A DNA stretch of 40,049 nucleotides from Patescibacteria group bacterium (GCA_028865725.1 JAGWJP010000002.1:1-40049), one strand, 5' to 3'. Positions 15,960 through 24,327 are shown, counted from the stretch's first letter. The notes: generated by a model not told the origin, from the sequence alone. Numbers and translations are program-made.

Positions 15960-16274
15960 TTATTCCGCTGTGATTCGTGTAATCTTCACTTCAGAAAAAT
16001 GTTGGCGATGACCCGCTTTTTTGCGATAGCGTGTTTTATTGTGATAGCGGAAAACGATTTTCTTGTCGTCTCTCCCCTGTTTTACGATCGTTCCTTCCAC
16101 AGTAGCACCCTCCACGAGCGGATGCCCCAACACCGGCTCATTACCATCTTGTACCATAAGTACTTCATCAAACGTGAAAGAAGCCCCTTCTGCATGAGGT
16201 AATTTCTCTATATGGATCGTATCCCCTTCGGAGACAAGATACTGTTTTCCTCCTGTTCTAATAATAGCTAACAT
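15960..16274 (-). CDS. rplU: 50S ribosomal protein L21
   Basis: At 104 residues this is a full-length L21: MLAIIRTGGKQYLVSEGDTI, FDEVLMVQDG, GATVEGTIV, and the basic signature FRYHNKTRYRKKAGHRQHFSEVKI. It binds 23S rRNA. In most bacteria rpmA (L27) follows immediately, but here the transcript ends in a terminator and no L27 gene is present in the window. A good promoter lies 20 nt upstream of the start. Confidence 0.95.
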   Translation of the reverse strand: MLAIIRTGGKQYLVSEGDTIHIEKLPHAEGASFTFDEVLMVQDGNEPVLGHPLVEGATVEGTIVKQGRDDKKIVFRYHNKTRYRKKAGHRQHFSEVKITRITAE

Positions 16275-16294
16275 AGCCTAAATAATTACAAGTG

Positions 16295-16323
16295 ATTATA
16301 CATAATTTCTCAAAAAAAGGCAA
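16295..16323 (-). promoter_or_regulatory. rplU promoter
   Basis: On the minus strand TTGCCT (16323-16318), 17-nt spacer, and a perfect TATAAT (16300-16295). Confidence 0.55.
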
Positions 16324-16365
16324 ATCCAGATCGCAGGGCCTATATATTTGAGAGCCAAGCAATCC

Positions 16366-16391
16366 AAAAAAACCGCGCAATGCGGCTTTTT
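16366..16391 (-). terminator. terminator after the ArfB-like gene
   Basis: CCGC/GCGG stem with a 5-nt loop followed on the minus strand by a run of seven T. It starts a few bases after the stop codon at 16397. Confidence 0.7.
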
Positions 16392-16396
16392 ACCCT

Positions 16397-16834
16397 CTAC
16401 CATTCTACCTTCTTTCGATTCTCCTTTTTTAATCCTTGCCGTCTCTTCTCAACCTCACGGCGCTCTTTGGCCCCTTCAGTAGGCACTGTCGCCACGCGCT
16501 CCACCGGTTCCTTTAGTGCCTCATGGATGCGTTCTTCGAATCGACGATGGGCCTTGCGAATATTCTGTTCTTGACTCCGTTCCTCCTGACACTCCACATA
16601 AAACTCACCCTCGTCTGTCACCGAACCAGGAAATAATTCGCGAAGCCGCGCAAGTAATTTGGCATTAATAATACGGCCGCGTACACGAACGGCGGTTTCT
16701 GTTTTGTTTACCTTCTGCCCCCCTTTTCCAGAAGAACGGAAAGTTTCAACCCTTATTTCAACCACGCCTAAAGAAGAGAGATCCACAGCAGCCTCCTTCC
16801 TTTTTGGTGAAATATTTTCTTTCATTTGCTTCAT
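16397..16834 (-). CDS. arfB: ArfB/YaeJ-like peptidyl-tRNA hydrolase, ribosome rescue factor
   Basis: The 145-residue protein carries the catalytic GGQ loop in FRSSGKGGQKVNKTETAVRV, then the QEERSQEQNIRKA block and a long basic C-terminal tail (KERREVEKRRQGLKKENRKK). This is the layout of ArfB: a release-factor catalytic domain without codon-recognition domains, with a tail that enters the empty mRNA channel of stalled ribosomes. The ATG at 16834 overlaps the TGA of the upstream gene (ATGA), which decides the start and implies translational coupling. A PrfH-type factor is the alternative, but the short length favours ArfB. Confidence 0.85.
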   Translation of the reverse strand: MKQMKENISPKRKEAAVDLSSLGVVEIRVETFRSSGKGGQKVNKTETAVRVRGRIINAKLLARLRELFPGSVTDEGEFYVECQEERSQEQNIRKAHRRFEERIHEALKEPVERVATVPTEGAKERREVEKRRQGLKKENRKKVEW

Positions 16835-17157
16835 ATATTGAGAGATATTAAATACATTATCCCATATAACCCTATAATATTCAAAAGAATGGTAATCCAC
16901 GCCACGCCATATGCCAAAAAACGCATACGGGAATACAACTCTAGGCTTATCAAAAAATTGAACCCGGACAAAAGAAACAATCCCAAAAGAATCGAATAAA
17001 AATCATTCCTTCTCCCCAAAAAATCAACCCCGCGCACTAAATCATAGTGCGTCACTAATACTCCCCCCAGCTCGCGTGTATTAAATGCGACATATGCAAC
17101 GCCAAATACGATGAGAAACAGCGAAACTCCATATGCAACAAAGAGTTTTTTCGGCAT
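16831..17157 (-). CDS. membrane protein with three hydrophobic segments
   Basis: The 108-residue protein has hydrophobic stretches near 8-25 (AYGVSLFLIVFGVAYVAF), 54-72 (FYSILLGLFLLSGFNFLIS) and 81-106. The family is not recognised. It ends with ATGA overlapping the ArfB-like gene, so the two are expressed together, but nothing else links them. No ribosome site is seen before ATG 17157. Confidence 0.6.
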   Translation of the reverse strand: MPKKLFVAYGVSLFLIVFGVAYVAFNTRELGGVLVTHYDLVRGVDFLGRRNDFYSILLGLFLLSGFNFLISLELYSRMRFLAYGVAWITILLNIIGLYGIMYLISLNI

Positions 17158-17275
17158 AGAAAATAGATAAGAATAAACTTCCGAGGACTTGCGCCCACAG
17201 ATAACCTCGAATCAATGCAGCATCTCTCTCGCTCTCATAACATGATTAATTAGGTATTATGACAGAGCTCTCATG

Positions 17276-17349
17276 TGCTCCCGACGGGATTCGAACCCGT
17301 GTTTCTTGGATGAGAACCAAGTGTCCTGACCGGGCTAGACGACAGGAGC
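17276..17349 (-). tRNA. tRNA-Glu (CTC)
   Basis: On the minus strand a complete cloverleaf of 74 nt: acceptor GCTCCTG/CGGGAGC, anticodon stem CTTGG/CCAAG around TTCTCAT (anticodon CTC), T-loop TTCGAAT. The discriminator is A and CCA is not encoded. Confidence 0.93.
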
Positions 17350-17374
17350 ATTATTTGTGCGCATTATATGTAGA

Positions 17375-18619
17375 TTATCGGTATCGGATTTCCTCAATCA
17401 CCTTTTCAAAATGCATGGCATGAGAAGCCTTGACCACCACGCAGTCACCCTCATGAATCAGCGCATCAAGATGCGGCAAGAGTTCCTCTGTCGTTGCAAA
17501 TACTGAAAGGTTTTCCTCGGCCATTCCCGCTTCTTTCGCGCCTTCTGCAATAAATGTACCGCGTGCTCCTACTGCGATCAAATAATCAACACGCGACGCC
17601 GCATGACGTCCCAATGCAAGATGAGCTTCGGTTGAGTACATGCCAATCTCAAGCATATCCCCCAAGATTGCAACGCGTCGCGGGATACCCGTCAAAGAAG
17701 CAAGAGTTTCTATCGCCATATCCATCGAAGCAGGTGATGCATTATAACTACTATCGACGATACTTGTATGTTTAATTCCTGGGATCAAATTTCCTCGTCC
17801 GGACATAACCGTATATCCTTCGAGCGCTTGTGCGATTTTAACTAAGTTCAATCCAAAAATCAACCCAACCGCAATCGCAGCTGTGGCAGAATAAAGCTGA
17901 GGTCTTCCCAGTGCATTTAACACAAGAGGAATCGTTTTTCCATCATACTGGATCTTAAAACTCATACCGCGCGGCATATCGTTTTCGTAGGTATGTTCAT
18001 ACGAGAGTACCGCAACATGTGCTTCTTCACTAAACCCATATGACATTACGTGTGCACGCGTCTCGTCACACATCTCCCATACGGCTTCATCATCGTGGTT
18101 TAAAACTGCAAATCCAGTCGATGGCAACGCACGCACTAATTTTTCTTTTTCTCTATAAAGGGCATCCGGCGAGTCAAAAAACTCTACATGTGGCGGAATA
18201 TCCCCAAGCGCAGTAACCACTCCGATCTGGGGAGGAAAAAAACGCACCAACTCGTCCATATCGTGAGGACGATCCACTCCATACTCAAGAACCAATAACT
18301 CCGGATAGCTTTTTCCAAACCATAAGTGCCAATATCCTCGCACAAGAACATTCACCCAAAACCAGACAGCACGAAGGGAGGCTTTAGGAGGTTGCCTAAA
18401 GTCGCCCACAATCGCAAGACTCACCCCTAACATGTTATTCAGATTTTCTTGAGAACGGCGCACAGATCTGTCCGCCCGCAACACAGTGTAGATTGCTTCT
18501 TTGGTAGATGTTTTTCCTACACTTCCCGTAACCGCAATAATTCCAGGCTGAAATTTCAAAAGCGTCTTGTGAGCAAGATTGCGTACGATCACCGTAATGC
18601 TTCGACGAAAGAGTGACAT
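17375..18619 (-). CDS. murF: UDP-MurNAc-tripeptide--D-Ala-D-Ala ligase
   Basis: The 414-residue protein starts almost directly with the Mur ligase central domain: P-loop IIAVTGSVGKTSTKE (about 28-42), the LEYGVDRPHDMD block, the GRPQLYSATAAIAVG helix, and VDSSYNASPASM equivalent to the DxYNANP motif of MurF. The C-terminal domain has VAILGDMLEIG and KASHAMHFEKV. MurF adds D-Ala-D-Ala to the peptidoglycan precursor. The usual N-terminal UDP-binding domain is largely missing, so the protein is shorter than E. coli MurF. It is the last gene of the division cluster, 6 bp after ftsI; murE is not present here. Confidence 0.85.
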   Translation of the reverse strand: MSLFRRSITVIVRNLAHKTLLKFQPGIIAVTGSVGKTSTKEAIYTVLRADRSVRRSQENLNNMLGVSLAIVGDFRQPPKASLRAVWFWVNVLVRGYWHLWFGKSYPELLVLEYGVDRPHDMDELVRFFPPQIGVVTALGDIPPHVEFFDSPDALYREKEKLVRALPSTGFAVLNHDDEAVWEMCDETRAHVMSYGFSEEAHVAVLSYEHTYENDMPRGMSFKIQYDGKTIPLVLNALGRPQLYSATAAIAVGLIFGLNLVKIAQALEGYTVMSGRGNLIPGIKHTSIVDSSYNASPASMDMAIETLASLTGIPRRVAILGDMLEIGMYSTEAHLALGRHAASRVDYLIAVGARGTFIAEGAKEAGMAEENLSVFATTEELLPHLDALIHEGDCVVVKASHAMHFEKVIEEIRYR

Positions 18620-18625
18620 AACGTA

Positions 18626-20269
18626 TTAGTGCTGATCAGGAGGAATATTATAATAATCAAGGAGGAATTTTGTAAAATCGCGAAACGCGGGCACTACCGT
18701 TGCTCCGGAAAGAGGGGCACCTATAGGGCGTACAAGCTTAATCAATATCACAAATCGCGGATGATCTGCAGGAGCAAATCCTACATAGTCGTCCGTATAG
18801 GCATTTGGCTCATATCCTCCTTTTGGAGAAGGGATTTGCGCCGTGCCTGTCTTTCCCGCCACACGATAGCCGGGCACTTCACCTATAATACCGTGCTCGA
18901 CCACAGAAACTAATGCATCAACTGATTTTTTTGCGGTGTCTTCACTCACCACACGCTTAACTTCTTGCGGTGCAATTTCCTTCGACGTGCCGTCATTGTA
19001 CAAAATACTACTCACCATATATGGTTTCATAAGTATTCCATGATTGGCAAGTGCAGATATGCCCATAATAAGCTGAAGCGGGGTTACGGAGATTCCTTGA
19101 CCAAACGATGCCGTGGCAAAATAAAGAGGCTCGAATCCTTTAAGGTTATATAAATTTCCCGCCGCTTCTCCAGGCAAATCAATCCCTGTATCCGTACCAA
19201 ACCCAAATTCTTTGACATACCGTAAAAATAGATCAGGACCAAGTTGTCGTTCGATAAACGCAGCGCCCACATTCAAAGAATTTTGCAATACCTGCACCAT
19301 CGTCTGCATCCCGTATGCTTTGAGATCCCAATTGCGTATGGTATACCCACTCATGGTAAGCGCCCCGGTATCTACATACGTGGTTTCAGGAGTAATCTTC
19401 CCCGCATCCAATGCTGAAGCAAATGTAATCGCTTTAAACACTGATCCGGGCTCATATACATCGGATATATTTTGATTCAAAAAATTTTTTACAGGAAAAT
19501 TACTATACGTATTAGGATTAAAACTCGGTCGCTGCGCCATTGCAAGAATGGCACCTGTGGAAGGCTCCTCTACAATAACCGTTCCCGAATCCGCTTTCCA
19601 TGTCTGCATCAATTGATCAAGGATACTTTCGCCTTCTTGTTGAATATTGTAGTCAATCGTTAACACAAGATCTGCCGGGTTTGTTTTGTCTCCTAACGTC
19701 GTTTGATATTCCTCCTCAATACCATATTGGCCATGAGGATTATTATACATATCTGCCACAAATCCCAACACATTCGCCGCGAGTGTATTATTGGGATAAT
19801 AACGCATCAAACGATTTCCCACATGAAGTCCTTGTACATTAGCGTTTTGCACTTGTGCCACCAACTCCGGAGAAGGACTTTCTTCGAGGATATTAAAGAA
19901 GGAGTGGGAATCGTCAAGAAGCGCGGTTGCTTCGCCCGAAGAACGATGAAGAATAGTTTCTACAGCATCCACAAAGTCTTTTTTGTGTTCAACGGTCACT
20001 TCCGCGGGGGCAGCATAAATATAAGGAATTTCCTTGTTCACTGCAGCAGGAATGAGATAATTTGTTTTTGAAGAAAACGAGATGACACCGCGCGGCTCTG
20101 CGGCTTGATGCGCATCGTACTGTGATGCCGCTTTAACTGAATAATAATCGTGCTTCGCAATGCTTACATCGTATAAGTGACTCATCAGCACTCCTCCTAT
20201 GATAAAAAAAAGGGACTCTGCGGCATAGAGCCTCCAATAATGCTTGATGTGAAAAATAAATCTAGACAT
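18626..20269 (-). CDS. ftsI: septal peptidoglycan transpeptidase (PBP3-type)
   Basis: The 547-residue protein has one N-terminal membrane anchor (about 13-30), a dimerisation/pedestal domain and a penicillin-binding transpeptidase domain with all three motifs: S276-VFK, S331-LN and K473-TGT. The ATG at 20269 is chosen because GGGGAG lies 5 nt upstream. It cross-links septal peptidoglycan. Order rsmH-ftsL-ftsI supports the division-specific assignment. The extended pedestal (residues 40-200) is shorter than in many PBPs and has no PASTA repeats. Confidence 0.9.
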   Translation of the reverse strand: MSRFIFHIKHYWRLYAAESLFFIIGGVLMSHLYDVSIAKHDYYSVKAASQYDAHQAAEPRGVISFSSKTNYLIPAAVNKEIPYIYAAPAEVTVEHKKDFVDAVETILHRSSGEATALLDDSHSFFNILEESPSPELVAQVQNANVQGLHVGNRLMRYYPNNTLAANVLGFVADMYNNPHGQYGIEEEYQTTLGDKTNPADLVLTIDYNIQQEGESILDQLMQTWKADSGTVIVEEPSTGAILAMAQRPSFNPNTYSNFPVKNFLNQNISDVYEPGSVFKAITFASALDAGKITPETTYVDTGALTMSGYTIRNWDLKAYGMQTMVQVLQNSLNVGAAFIERQLGPDLFLRYVKEFGFGTDTGIDLPGEAAGNLYNLKGFEPLYFATASFGQGISVTPLQLIMGISALANHGILMKPYMVSSILYNDGTSKEIAPQEVKRVVSEDTAKKSVDALVSVVEHGIIGEVPGYRVAGKTGTAQIPSPKGGYEPNAYTDDYVGFAPADHPRFVILIKLVRPIGAPLSGATVVPAFRDFTKFLLDYYNIPPDQH

Positions 20270-20283
20270 AAAGACTCCCCTCA

Positions 20284-20646
20284 TCAACGTTTTGCAAGCG
20301 CGCCTGACACGACATAGAGAGGATTATGCATTTGCACAAGACCACGCATATTTGCAATTGCGCTCAAAGCTTCCGGTGAAGTTTCCTCTCCAAGCGTCAT
20401 CGTAAGTCCCATATTATCAGCCAGCATAGCATTCACGTGTTGTTCTGATTTTTGGACATCGAATGCAATACTTGTTTTTGCGGTAACAAGAAATACATAA
20501 ATGATGAGGGATGTTACTATAATACCACACAGCAGAAAAAGAAGCGGCCAAAACAAATGTGCAACAAGATCAAATGATTGTGTCTCATTACCCCATGATG
20601 ACCATAAATGCCGTTTTTGAATTTTATGATACGAAAAAACAGTCAT
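20284..20646 (-). CDS. ftsL: FtsL-like division protein
   Basis: The 120-residue protein has a cytoplasmic N-terminus, one strong membrane segment (about 29-52, LFWPLLFLLCGIIVTSLIIYVFL) and an extracytoplasmic part. Sequence is poorly conserved in this family, so the call rests on topology, size and position between rsmH and ftsI. FtsL bridges FtsB and the FtsWI synthase. It ends in TGA just ahead of the ftsI ribosome site. A divergent unrelated single-pass protein cannot be excluded. Confidence 0.65.
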   Translation of the reverse strand: MTVFSYHKIQKRHLWSSWGNETQSFDLVAHLFWPLLFLLCGIIVTSLIIYVFLVTAKTSIAFDVQKSEQHVNAMLADNMGLTMTLGEETSPEALSAIANMRGLVQMHNPLYVVSGALAKR

Positions 20647-20649
20647 AAA

Positions 20650-21549
20650 TTATTTCTGCGCTATGGTAATTACTTTTTCTACACCACGTAATTTTGCCGA
20701 ACGTGCCCGCATATTTTCACGAAGTTCCTCCTTCCCCGCACGAATTGGTTTTTTGGTTAGTATGCGCACATGTCCCATTTTTTCCTCCTCTTTCCCTATG
20801 CGTTTTACAATTCTATCCTCGAGCGAATGAAAACTGATCACAGCCACTCTTCCGCCCTCACGTACCAAATCAATCGCGGCATGCAATCCTTGCTCAAGAT
20901 TTTCTAACTCATGATTCACATAAATGCGCAACGCCTGAAAAGTACGCGTGGCGGGATTGATGCGTCCTCGCTCATATCGCGAAGGAACCGCACGTGCAAC
21001 CACGCGCACTAAATCTTCTACCGTATTGAGAGAGTGCCGTGTCCGTTCGGCGACTATCTCTTTTGCAATTTTTCTACTATAACGCTCTTCACCGTATTGA
21101 TAGATAATATCGGCTAGTTCCTTTTCAGACTGACTATTCACCACATCGCGCGCAGATATCCCTTCTTTTATAAATCGCATATCGAGAAGTTCATCATGTT
21201 CCTTAAAACTCAATCCTTGCACTTCCCCAAGCTGCCCACTTGCCCATCCGAGATCCAAAAGAACGCCCGCAATATTCTCCATTTTATTTCGTTGTGCAAT
21301 TTCCTTCATATGTTTAAAATTTCCCTGCACCGCAATAATACGTTCTTTTCCATTAAACTCCTGACGATTAAACTCGCGATATGAACTCTCATTCCAATCA
21401 ATGCCCAGTACCCTTCCATGGGGTGCAGTCATCCGCACAATCTCACGTGCGTGCCCTCCCTCCCCTAACGTTCCATCTATATAATTGTCATCGGGCTGTG
21501 GATTCAAAAGCGCGAGCACTTCATGTAATAATACGGGGGTATGTGCCAT
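20650..21549 (-). CDS. rsmH: 16S rRNA N4-methylcytidine-1402 methyltransferase
   Basis: The 299-residue protein is a standard RsmH (MraW): AHTPVLLHEVLALL at the start, SAM loop YIDGTLGEGGHA, GVLLDLGWAS, then the RINPATRTFQALRIYVN block and the VISFHSLEDRIVK motif near the C-terminus. It methylates C1402 in the decoding centre. It follows mraZ closely and precedes ftsL by 3 bp. Confidence 0.95.
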   Translation of the reverse strand: MAHTPVLLHEVLALLNPQPDDNYIDGTLGEGGHAREIVRMTAPHGRVLGIDWNESSYREFNRQEFNGKERIIAVQGNFKHMKEIAQRNKMENIAGVLLDLGWASGQLGEVQGLSFKEHDELLDMRFIKEGISARDVVNSQSEKELADIIYQYGEERYSRKIAKEIVAERTRHSLNTVEDLVRVVARAVPSRYERGRINPATRTFQALRIYVNHELENLEQGLHAAIDLVREGGRVAVISFHSLEDRIVKRIGKEEEKMGHVRILTKKPIRAGKEELRENMRARSAKLRGVEKVITIAQK

Positions 21550-21568
21550 GATATGTTATCAGAAGGGA

Positions 21569-22000
21569 TTAAATACCAAGCTCACCCATACGCTCTGCGA
21601 TATCATCTGATTCCTGCTCTGTTTTTGTCTTATACGCATTCCATTTTGTCTCGTTCCAAATTTCGATACGGTTATAAAGCCCTGCTACTACCACTTTCTT
21701 GTCGAGTCCGGCATAGGTACGCAAATATTCTGGAATTAACACTCTCCCTTGACTATCCACCTCTACATTCATAGCCCCTGCAAGCATAAGACGCGCAAAT
21801 GCGCGTGAGTTCGCTTGGCTTAGTGGAAGGGCGGTTAATTTTCCCGCCAACTGCTCCCAGTCCCGCATCGTATACACAAAAAGACAGCTATCAAGACCGC
21901 GAGTCACAATAGCACCTCCCGCTAAATCCGCTCGGAATTTAACCGGAACCGCCATTCTCCCCTTTTCATCTAAATTGTGGCTGTATTCTCCGATAAACAT
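21569..22000 (-). CDS. mraZ: transcriptional regulator of the division cluster
   Basis: The 143-residue protein has the two MraZ/AbrB-like half domains: MFIGEYSHNLDEKGRMAVPV near the start and VEVDSQGRVLIPEYLRTYA in the middle. MraZ binds repeats upstream of its own gene and regulates dcw transcription as a ring. It is the first gene of the cluster; the long gap upstream holds a 110-nt palindrome but no obvious set of direct TGGGN repeats. Confidence 0.93.
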   Translation of the reverse strand: MFIGEYSHNLDEKGRMAVPVKFRADLAGGAIVTRGLDSCLFVYTMRDWEQLAGKLTALPLSQANSRAFARLMLAGAMNVEVDSQGRVLIPEYLRTYAGLDKKVVVAGLYNRIEIWNETKWNAYKTKTEQESDDIAERMGELGI

Positions 22001-22106
22001 GATCGCCGATGCTCAAATTCAAAATGTAAAAATCAAAAGTCAAAATTTTTGAACCCCCACACCTCCTCTTTCAGAGCAAATGGAATAATTCGAGTGATAT
22101 AGCGAA

Positions 22107-22216
22107 GCATGGTCTATAAATAAGTGCTGATTTTAGGGCAAAACTGTCTTGTTTGATCCGCCAAAGGCGGAGAGTTGACAGTTTTCACTGATAAAATCAC
22201 CTTATTTATCTCATGC
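22107..22216. repeat. 110-nt imperfect palindrome (large hairpin)
   Basis: Five nested complementary arms share one centre near 22163: GCATG/CATGC, ATAAATAAG/CTTATTTAT, GATTTTA/TAAAATC, AAAACTGTC/GACAGTTTT and CCGCC/GGCGG with an AAA loop. Short unpaired gaps separate the arms. No T-run follows either side, so it is not a simple terminator. Confidence 0.85.
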
Positions 22217-22257
22217 GAAGCTTGCGCCACGAGCATTATTCTATTTGCGACCCGCAC

Positions 22258-22357
22258 TTATCCACAGTTTTCTTGACTTATCCCCATAGTTATCCACATT
22301 TCCCCACCGTGTCTCCATTTTACACCACCTCCTCCCCACATGGCAATTGTGGATATC
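22258..22357. promoter_or_regulatory. cluster of DnaA-box-like sequences
   Basis: TTATCCACA occurs at 22258-22266 and 22290-22298, TTATCCCCA at 22278-22286, and TGTGGATAT in reverse orientation at 22349-22357. The spacing of 11 to 12 nt between neighbouring boxes is regular. No dnaA gene is nearby. Confidence 0.45.
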
Positions 22358-22481
22358 TTCCTCAGGTCGACCCTAACACTACTACTTATATCTCTAGGTT
22401 TATAAATCCTGATGAAAAATAAAACTCCCTGCTCTTACGGACGGGATTTCTTTTTCTACAAGCCTCGCTAATTTGGCATAT

Positions 22482-22508
22482 AAAAAACGCCCAATGCAAG
22501 GCGTTTTT
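22482..22508 (-). terminator. terminator after the S41 protease gene
   Basis: AAAAAACGCC and GGCGTTTTT flank an 8-nt loop; symmetrical, so it can act on both strands. It lies just past the stop codon at 22521. Confidence 0.8.
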
Positions 22509-22520
22509 ACCAATACACAA

Positions 22521-23819
22521 TTAACGAACCGCTTGTTTTAGAACTTCCTGAATAGCACGAATGAGTTGAGTATCCACATCGGTATTGTCATCGTTCTTCA
22601 CCTCAATATCAGGTTTAATCCCCACCTGATTGATGGGATGATACTTTGGCGTTTTCCATAACGCTACTGTAAGTTTTACCACTGATCCATCTCTCATGAA
22701 AGAAGGCTGTTGAATACATCCCTTGCCATATGAAGTTTCTCCGATCACAGTATGCCCGTAATCTTTCAGTGCGCCTGCGGTAATCTCTGCTGCGCTTGCG
22801 CTGTCCTTATTGATCAACACCACAAGAGGACGCGCAGTCTCTACATACGAGCCGTCGGTCACTGTGAAATAATATCCGGCACGATTCTTACTGAACAACA
22901 CCACACTCCCTCCAGGAACAAACTTGCTTACCATATGCACCGCGGCGCCTACATACCCACCAGGGTTATCGCGCAAATCAAGCACGTATCCCTTCAAAGG
23001 CAACATGGAAAGATGTGTCATAAGTGCATCGATCTCTGAATTCGTTTCCTCTCCAAAAAATCTCACTTCGATATGAGCTACATGATCCGCGACATAACAC
23101 GCCACACTTTTCCATTGAACATGGGCACGAGTAATCACAAACGTATGAACACCATTATGACGCCGTACGGTGACGTGAACGACTGATCCTTCAACGCCCA
23201 GCAATGCCTGCGTGATGATGTGCTCATCCTTGCGATACATGCTCTTGCCATCCACTGCGATAATGATATCTTTCGCACGCAAGCCCGCGCGAGCCGCAGG
23301 CGCATCCTCAAGGACTTTATTAATTTCAGGATATCCCAACCGCTTAATCCATAAAATTCCAATTCCCACATATTTTTTATCCTGGAACAACGAAAAGAAG
23401 GCAAGAGAATTTTTGGGGGTCATAAACACGGAATATTTGTCATGCAAGGACCGCACCATTCCATCCAATAACGCATACATGGCAGCATGAGAATCCGAAG
23501 CGGAAAGCGTTTGTGTACATTCCTCATATGCTTTTTCAAGCCCCCTCATATCGGTCACAAAATAAACAGAACGTCGAAAATGCGGCTTGCTCTTCAAAGC
23601 CGGGTTGTGCGTAATGAAGGACAAAAGACCATCTCTTGCTCCCCTGATAAGCTCCGCTTCGGTTATCGCGTGTCCGACAAATGCATGTTCTACCCATTCG
23701 AGCTGTTTTCGAAAGTCGTTAAACGTAAGCGACTCGGCACACACAGGCGTACATGCAACGCCCGCTGCAAGCACAAGCGTACACAAGAACAAAGCAATTG
23801 TCTTTCTCACATTGTTCAT
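22521..23819 (-). CDS. S41 family C-terminal processing peptidase (CtpA-like)
   Basis: The 432-residue exported protein has a signal peptide (residues 1-28, ending PVCA-ES), an N-terminal helical part, a PDZ domain (about 150-230, GIGILWIKRLGYPEI, AGLRAKDIIIAVDG) and the serine-lysine catalytic domain: LDLRDNPGG, NKDSASAAE with the serine near 340, and SYGKG with the lysine near 366. Such proteases trim or degrade envelope proteins. The ATG at 23819 is fixed by AAAGGAGG seven nt upstream. A possible promoter, TTGTCA (23885-23880) with TAGTAT or TATTAT, lies close by. Confidence 0.9.
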   Translation of the reverse strand: MNNVRKTIALFLCTLVLAAGVACTPVCAESLTFNDFRKQLEWVEHAFVGHAITEAELIRGARDGLLSFITHNPALKSKPHFRRSVYFVTDMRGLEKAYEECTQTLSASDSHAAMYALLDGMVRSLHDKYSVFMTPKNSLAFFSLFQDKKYVGIGILWIKRLGYPEINKVLEDAPAARAGLRAKDIIIAVDGKSMYRKDEHIITQALLGVEGSVVHVTVRRHNGVHTFVITRAHVQWKSVACYVADHVAHIEVRFFGEETNSEIDALMTHLSMLPLKGYVLDLRDNPGGYVGAAVHMVSKFVPGGSVVLFSKNRAGYYFTVTDGSYVETARPLVVLINKDSASAAEITAGALKDYGHTVIGETSYGKGCIQQPSFMRDGSVVKLTVALWKTPKYHPINQVGIKPDIEVKNDDNTDVDTQLIRAIQEVLKQAVR

Positions 23820-24026
23820 GTGACAACCTCCTTTATTGTCAAAAAATCCAGCTATAATACTACCATATATTGTTTTAAATGACAATATAGCTCCATTAAT
23901 TTTGCGTCCTATGTTATGCCCTGCTTTGATGACAATCTTTCCTCTCCACGCACCATAATCACTCAGTTGTGCATATTAAAATTTTGCGGTACACCTATTA
24001 TTTCAAACTACAAACCAAAACGTATT

Positions 24027-24047
24027 AGACCATCCATTAGATGGTCT
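24027..24047. repeat. 8-bp stem-loop between the protease gene and the tRNA-Val locus
   Basis: AGACCATC and GATGGTCT pair around a 5-nt loop. The downstream T-run needed for a terminator is absent on the minus strand, so its role is open. Confidence 0.4.
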
Positions 24048-24091
24048 TCAAAAAATCGAAAAGTTGTTTAGTGGTGTATTTATATAACCAA

Positions 24092-24166
24092 GCTCGAACC
24101 TGTGACCCCTGCAATGTGAACCCCGCACAACCGCAAAGCGGTATGCGGGGCGCAGTGCAGTGCTCT
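24092..24166 (-). pseudogene. partial tRNA-Val copy with a hairpin inserted in the anticodon arm
   Basis: On the minus strand this piece repeats the intact tRNA-Val next door from the 3' strand of the D-stem (AGAGCACTGCA, 24166-24156) and from the anticodon loop to the T-loop (24120-24092, 28-29 identical bases). Between them lie 35 foreign bases (24121-24155) that fold as a stem of 7 bp (CCCCGCA/TGCGGGG) and an inner 5 bp (ACCGC/GCGGT). Acceptor stem and D-arm 5' half are missing, so it cannot be a working tRNA. Confidence 0.8.
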
Positions 24167-24181
24167 TCATTTCCTTACCTC

Positions 24182-24259
24182 TGGTGGGCAATACAGGACT
24201 CGAACCTGTGACCCCTGCAATGTGAATGCAGTGCTCTAACCGGACTGAGCTAATTGCCC
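24182..24259 (-). tRNA. tRNA-Val (CAC) with encoded CCA
   Basis: Cloverleaf of 75 nt plus CCA: acceptor GGGCAAT/ATTGCCC, D-arm GCTC...GAGC, anticodon stem CTGCA/TGCAG around TTCACAT (anticodon CAC), T-loop TTCGAGT. The discriminator A is followed by CCA. The gene is bracketed by a 16-bp inverted repeat (24167-24182 and 24260-24275, 15 matches) that continues the acceptor helix. Confidence 0.93.
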
Positions 24260-24327
24260 AGAGGTAAGAAAATGAATTATCATGCGCAACCCGAAACTGA
24301 CGAAGAAATTCGTCAAAAGGATAGATT

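Larger units (their letters stand above)
22001..22520. other. 520-bp gene-free region upstream of mraZ
   Basis: From left to right it holds an AT-rich TCAAAATGTAAAAATCAAAA word directly before mraZ, the long imperfect palindrome (22107-22216), a cluster of DnaA-box-like words (22258-22357), and the terminator of the S41 protease gene (22482-22508). No open frame with a start and ribosome site is convincing. Confidence 0.7.
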
